In this document: in pieces, positions 34,814 to 40,000 of the stretch
Position numbering within the stretch: the stretch's first letter is position 1
Layout of the letters: every line of letters starts with the position of its first letter
NCBI GenBank assembly: GCA_013792135.1
Contig: VMSP01000047.1
Coordinates: 1-40,000, forward strand
Source of the DNA: Desulfocapsa sp.
Lineage (GTDB): Bacteria; Desulfobacterota; Desulfobulbia; Desulfobulbales; Desulfocapsaceae
Direction: 5' to 3'
Length of the DNA: 40,000 nucleotides
The notes under the pieces: generated by a model
What the model saw: only the letters and a program-made list of their open reading frames with translations
The model's database searches: none
Told to the model about the DNA's origin: nothing
Program-made: the position numbers and the translations under genes

Positions 34814-35356
34814 TCAACGAAAGTAATTCCCCGATCGCTTGCGCAAAATGCGAGGCGGAACAAAACGGAAACGACGTTTGGACATATGTTCAAACAAGCT
34901 GTTATAAAGAAGAAAACAAGGAATTGTTGCTACAATCAGAATGAATGTTTCCTGAAAAATTTGCATCCATGACCACTCAGGCAAAATACCCGGCAAAACC
35001 AACGAATAAAAAGAATAAAAACAGGAATATTCAACTATAAAGACAAACCCAACCAATGGAATCTGATAGACAGCCTCTTTAACCGGACTATTCTCTTTAA
35101 AAATCTTAAGAGAAAGAAATAGAAAGAAATAAAGCAGAGGATACGTCCCCAGATAAAGGCCGGAAACGACATCCATTATCCAGCTGAGAAGAATAACAAG
35201 AAGTAGCCCACGCAACCAGTCAAAACGATATGCAATGAAGGCAATCAATATATAGAGAAGATCGGGGTTTCCCAACCAGGAGGGGAAAAACTGAAAGATT
35301 GAAGTCTGAGCTACAACCAGAGTTATTCCAACCAGCAAAAAACTGAATATCAGCAT
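34814..35356 (-). CDS. mreD: Rod-shape-determining membrane protein MreD
   Basis: MreD is a small integral membrane protein of the elongasome. The 180-aa product has five or six hydrophobic segments covering residues 3-165 and a basic tail (SKRRFRFVPPRILRKRSG). Sequence conservation in this family is low, so the call relies on size, topology and position between mreC and mrdA. ATG 35354-35356 is five bases from the mreC stop. Confidence 0.9.
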   Translation of the reverse strand: MLIFSFLLVGITLVVAQTSIFQFFPSWLGNPDLLYILIAFIAYRFDWLRGLLLVILLSWIMDVVSGLYLGTYPLLYFFLFLSLKIFKENSPVKEAVYQIPLVGFVFIVEYSCFYSFYSLVLPGILPEWSWMQIFQETFILIVATIPCFLLYNSLFEHMSKRRFRFVPPRILRKRSGNYFR

Positions 35357-35361
35357 ACTAT

Positions 35362-36249
35362 CTACTCGACAACAGGCTCAACCGAGAGTCCCATCTCTTC
35401 AGCTATTTCCTGCCTTGCGGAAAGATCAATAAAGACCATCTCTAATTGTCCGAAATCAACAATTGGAGCGACCTCAATTTCCTGAAACATTCCTCTACGT
35501 TTTGAGCGTAAGGCAGACACAGTACCCAGCGGAATTCCTGACGGAAAAACACCACCTATACCGGCAGTGACAACACGATCACCGACTGCAACATCGGCAT
35601 TTTTGAGGACATAGTAAAGGACATATCCTTTATCGGCTGCCCCTTTTAGAATTCCACGCACCCGATTTTTTTGAATCATGGCATCGATGGCACTACTCGG
35701 TGCATTAGAGAGAAGAATTTTTGAGTAATTGTCAGAAACCTGAATAACCTGTCCGACCACACCTAAAGAGGTACGAGCAACCATACCTTCAATCACCCCG
35801 TCACTTTTTCCCCTGTCCACAATCAAGGTTTGGAACCAGAAGGAAGGATCTTTGCCAACTACACGCGCCGTAAGGGAAGGAAAGTTCTCTTCTTTTTTAA
35901 ATTTAAGTTCATTTTCCAGATAACGGTTCTTGGCATAGGCTTCACGATATTGATCCAGTTGTTGCTGATAATCAGCAATCAGTAACCGCAAGCGCTTATT
36001 ATCATCTCTGATACTCCACAAAACCAGATAATCATCAGTCACCACCTGAAGAGATCTGATCACTCGAGAAACGCCGCCCTGAACTGGTCCAAGACCCTGC
36101 ATGATCATTTGTTGAACCACCCCATATTGGCCACCCACTGTAGAGCCAAACAAGAAAAGGCCAGAAAGCAGCAATGCTCCACAAAGAAAGAGTAATCTCG
36201 TCGTTACAAAACGAGGCTGAGTTTTTTTAACGTTAGATGTTTTTTTCAA
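35362..36249 (-). CDS. mreC: Rod-shape-determining protein MreC
   Basis: MreC is a periplasmic scaffold that activates PBP2-RodA. One membrane segment is at residues 17-37, followed by a coiled coil at about 65-115 and a beta-rich domain with the motifs RVVGKDPSFWFQTLIVDRG and DRVVTAGIGGVFPSGIPLG. 295 aa is typical. The start is TTG at 36247-36249; no in-frame ATG occurs before the coiled coil, so TTG is required to include the membrane anchor. It follows mreB by 160 bases. Confidence 0.95.
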   Translation of the reverse strand: MKKTSNVKKTQPRFVTTRLLFLCGALLLSGLFLFGSTVGGQYGVVQQMIMQGLGPVQGGVSRVIRSLQVVTDDYLVLWSIRDDNKRLRLLIADYQQQLDQYREAYAKNRYLENELKFKKEENFPSLTARVVGKDPSFWFQTLIVDRGKSDGVIEGMVARTSLGVVGQVIQVSDNYSKILLSNAPSSAIDAMIQKNRVRGILKGAADKGYVLYYVLKNADVAVGDRVVTAGIGGVFPSGIPLGTVSALRSKRRGMFQEIEVAPIVDFGQLEMVFIDLSARQEIAEEMGLSVEPVVE

Positions 36250-36409
36250 AACTCGTTTTTATTCAATGATGCTCACCAGCAATTGGTGGCACATTTCTGA
36301 TGGCACATTTTTCAATATCAAACTCACAAGGGAGACGCCTTAAAAACAGCTTTCGCTCGTAAGAAAAAGACAAACTTCCGAGGTATCCACAAGGAATCGC
36401 TGAACACTT

Positions 36410-37825
<1,416 letters not shown>

Positions 37826-37854
37826 TTGACACTCTCTGGAAATACTGGTAATAA
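37826..37854 (+). promoter_or_regulatory. Promoter of tRNA-Ala
   Basis: TTGACA (37826-37831), 17 bases, TAATAA (37849-37854), about 30 bases before the tRNA. Confidence 0.65.
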
Positions 37855-37886
37855 AATTTTGTTTTTTAAATATGAAAATATTAATT

Positions 37887-37962
<76 letters not shown>

Positions 37963-37975
37963 TTACAACATCTTA

Positions 37976-38014
37976 GGCCAGTTATGGGTTCATTCCGTAG
38001 CTGGCCTTTTTTTT
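37976..38014 (+). terminator. Rho-independent terminator of tRNA-Ala
   Basis: A 12-bp stem (GGCCAGTTATGG with CCGTAGCTGGCC, two G-U pairs) and a seven-base loop are followed by eight T. Confidence 0.92.
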
Positions 38015-38020
38015 GGTAGA

Positions 38021-38048
38021 TTGACCGCAACTCAACGGATTTTATCCT
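38021..38048 (+). promoter_or_regulatory. Candidate promoter of serS
   Basis: TTGACC (38021-38026), 16 bases, TATCCT (38043-38048). The leader would be about 40 bases. Confidence 0.4.
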
Positions 38049-38093
38049 CAATCCAACCGCTAACTATAAGCTTAAACTTCCTTTGAATTTATT

Positions 38094-39371
38094 ATGCTTG
38101 AATTACGATTTATCCGAGAGAACTTGGAACTTGTGAAGGAGAAGACTGCAAAGCGAGGCCTGAGCCTAGACAAACTGATTGATTTTTCAACCATTGATCA
38201 GGAAAGACTCACCCTTCTCGCTGAAGTCGAAGCGCTGAAGAATAAACGGAATACGGTATCAAAAGATATTGCCGCACTGAAAAATGGTAGCCCCGAAGAC
38301 ATCGCCAAGGCTGAACCCATGGTCCTTGAGATGCGAAAAAACTCAGAACGGATCAAGGAGCTTGACAACCGACTGACAGAGATCCAGGCCCGTCTTCAAG
38401 AAATTGTCATGGCCATCCCCAACCTGTGCGACGATTCAGTGCCCATTGGCCAGGACGACAGTGACAATCTCGAAATTAGACAATGGGGAGCGAAACCGGT
38501 ATTCTCCTTTCAGCCCAAACCACACTGGGAAGTTGGCGAGGCCTTGCAGATACTCGACTTTGAACGGGCAGCTAAAATAACCGGTGCACGATTCGCTCTG
38601 CTCAGCGGACTGGCTTCAAGACTTGAACGTGCCCTTATCAATTTCATGCTCGATCTTCACACTCAGCGACACGGCTATGAAGAAATTCTTCCACCCTTCC
38701 TGGTAAATTCAGCCTCCATGACAGCCACAGGCCAGTTGCCAAAATTTGAGGAGGATCTTTTCCGCATCAAGGGTTGGGATCTTTATCTGATCCCAACTGC
38801 CGAAGTTCCGGTCACCAACATTTTTCGTGATGAAACCCTGGAAGAGAACAAACTTCCTATTAAATTTACCGCCTACACCCCTTGCTTCCGCTCCGAGGCC
38901 GGCTCCCATGGCCGCGACACCCGAGGGCTAATCAGGCAGCATCAATTTGACAAGGTTGAGCTAGTCAAATTTACTAGACCGGAAGAATCCGCCCAGGAGC
39001 TTGAATCACTGCTGGCTGATGCCGAGGAGGTACTGCAACTCCTTAATCTGCACTATCGAGTCGTCAAACTCTGCAGTGGAGACCTTGGCTTCTCCGCCAC
39101 CCAAACCTACGACATCGAGGTATGGTTACCGGGTCAAGAAACGTATCGAGAGATATCCTCCTGCTCCAACTTTCTCGATTTCCAGGCCCGTCGCGGTGGT
39201 ATTCGCTACCGCCCCAACGGTCAAAAGAAGAGCCGATTGGTCCATACCCTTAATGGCTCTGGACTAGCAGTGGGCCGCACCCTTTTGGCCATCCTGGAAA
39301 ACTATCAGCAAGAAGATGGCTCAGTACGGATTCCAGAAGTCCTTGCCCCTTATTTTGAAAAAAGGTTTTAA
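38094..39371 (+). CDS. serS: Seryl-tRNA synthetase
   Basis: Charges tRNA-Ser with serine. Residues 1-105 form the long helical arm that grips the tRNA. The class II catalytic core follows, with motif 2 in [21 protein letters not shown] and motif 3 [15 protein letters not shown]. The length of 425 aa is standard, and the N-terminus [10 protein letters not shown] fits the family, so the ATG at 38094 is secure. No Shine-Dalgarno is visible before it (TCCTTTGAATTTATT), which is odd for a housekeeping gene. Monocistronic between tRNA-Ala and tRNA-Pro. Confidence 0.97.
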   Translation: MLELRFIRENLELVKEKTAKRGLSLDKLIDFSTIDQERLTLLAEVEALKNKRNTVSKDIAALKNGSPEDIAKAEPMVLEMRKNSERIKELDNRLTEIQARLQEIVMAIPNLCDDSVPIGQDDSDNLEIRQWGAKPVFSFQPKPHWEVGEALQILDFERAAKITGARFALLSGLASRLERALINFMLDLHTQRHGYEEILPPFLVNSASMTATGQLPKFEEDLFRIKGWDLYLIPTAEVPVTNIFRDETLEENKLPIKFTAYTPCFRSEAGSHGRDTRGLIRQHQFDKVELVKFTRPEESAQELESLLADAEEVLQLLNLHYRVVKLCSGDLGFSATQTYDIEVWLPGQETYREISSCSNFLDFQARRGGIRYRPNGQKKSRLVHTLNGSGLAVGRTLLAILENYQQEDGSVRIPEVLAPYFEKRF

Positions 39372-39397
39372 GGACGACGTTTTTTATCTTTTCCACA

Positions 39398-39426
39398 TTG
39401 AAGCAAAAGGATAAACAAGATATATT
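39398..39426 (+). promoter_or_regulatory. Promoter of tRNA-Pro
   Basis: TTGAAG (39398-39403), 17 bases, TATATT (39421-39426), 28 bases before the tRNA. Confidence 0.65.
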
Positions 39427-39454
39427 CAACTAAAGTCATCATCACATCATACGT

Positions 39455-39531
39455 CGGGGAGTGGCTCAGTCTGGTAGAGCGCAGCGTTCGGGACGCTGAA
39501 GTCGGAGGTTCGAATCCTCTCTTCCCGACCA
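39455..39531 (+). tRNA. tRNA-Pro (anticodon CGG)
   Basis: Cloverleaf with acceptor CGGGGAG/CTTCCCG, anticodon loop TTCGGGA, T-loop TTCGAAT and encoded CCA. ACTTTGAT at the tRNA end and ATCAAAGT 40 bases later could pair, but no T-run follows, so no terminator is called. Confidence 0.95.
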
Positions 39532-40000
39532 CTTTGATGGTCTATCTTAATTCATTTGTCACCCTTTGTTATCAAAGTCCTTCAACTGAAACCATCTGCC
39601 ACATCATAGCTCACCTGCTCCGAGATAATTCGGACGAAGCATTACCAGCTACATTCAATTCCACACACCTCAACTTTCCATATTTTCCTGACAAATATTG
39701 AACCTGTTTCCGCCAAAGATTTACGGAGATAGACCCCACCAAATTAAAGGCAATGTCCAAGTCCGATTTTGCCACCAGAATCGGGACAAGAATACCATTG
39801 AATCATTTGGCATAAATTATCACCTCAACACTTCTATCCCGTCTCATACAAAATCCAATTTTATAATTATCCAAAAGCATCAACATTAATCCCTTCCAAA
39901 ATTTCATCAAGAAATTGCCTAAGCCAATCACCTCTCTCACCTTATTAATTAATTCACACAATCAAATTTATTTACAATATGTTAGCGTAAGCACTTGACC
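39532..40000. other. Non-coding stretch at the right end
   Basis: AT-rich, with no ORF that has a start, ribosome-binding site and protein-like composition together. A short open stretch near 39715-39815 reads FTEIDPTKLKAMSKSDFATR in one plus frame without a usable start. It could be chance or a gene remnant. Confidence 0.3.

Noticed and set aside
36280-36320. Short tandem TGGCACATTT direct repeat between mreB and mreC
   Set aside because: Only two imperfect units; likely chance and no functional context.

Overview
The window looks like chromosomal DNA of a sulfate-reducing deltaproteobacterium (Desulfobacterota), most likely of the Desulfobulbales/Desulfotalea type. The main evidence is a complete dissimilatory APS reductase (aprBA) beside a complete quinone-interacting membrane oxidoreductase operon (qmoABC). 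Cold-adaptation genes also recur: two nearly identical CspA-type proteins, a DEAD-box RNA helicase behind a 650-base upstream region, and a ribosome-hibernation factor fused to a cold-shock domain. The species is an inference; no search was run.

Layout. 1-1160 (minus): the start of tuf behind four tRNAs (Thr-TGT, Tyr-GTA, Gly-TCC, Thr-GGT), the same order as the E. coli tufB operon. 1210-9210 (minus): aprB-aprA, a terminator, then qmoA-qmoB-qmoC and a second terminator. These genes connect APS reduction to the menaquinone pool. The apr promoter is near consensus and is followed at once by a possible 11-codon leader peptide ending in three cysteines. 9364-14807 (minus): ribE, ribBA, ribH, nusB and ftsK. 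14930-17548 (minus): a three-gene unit of unknown function (TPR, zinc-ribbon/helical-repeat, TPR). 17783-18754 (minus): ribF. 18801-22448 (plus): tRNA-Leu, a rhomboid protease, hflK-hflC. 22480-23863 (minus): thiE and a small zinc-cluster protein. 24522-26746 (plus): DEAD-box helicase, two tandem csp genes and a small basic protein read from TTG. 26817-31377 (minus): polA, nadA and the HPF-cold-shock fusion. 31599-37447 (minus): the rod-shape cluster mreB-mreC-mreD-mrdA-rodA. 37826-39531 (plus): tRNA-Ala, serS, tRNA-Pro. The last 470 bases hold no convincing gene.

The most unusual non-coding signal is a dispersed repeat of about 100 bp, present five times between genes (9234, 14022, 14819, 25768, 32750). 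Each copy has a palindromic head. A TGCCG block lies 52-53 bases from the left end in four copies and 63 in the fifth. A terminal (A)CGGCTY-like arm, recognisable in four copies, can be read as the inverse of the head. I do not recognise this element as a named family. The second notable signal is the cysteine-rich leader peptide in front of the central sulfur-metabolism operon.
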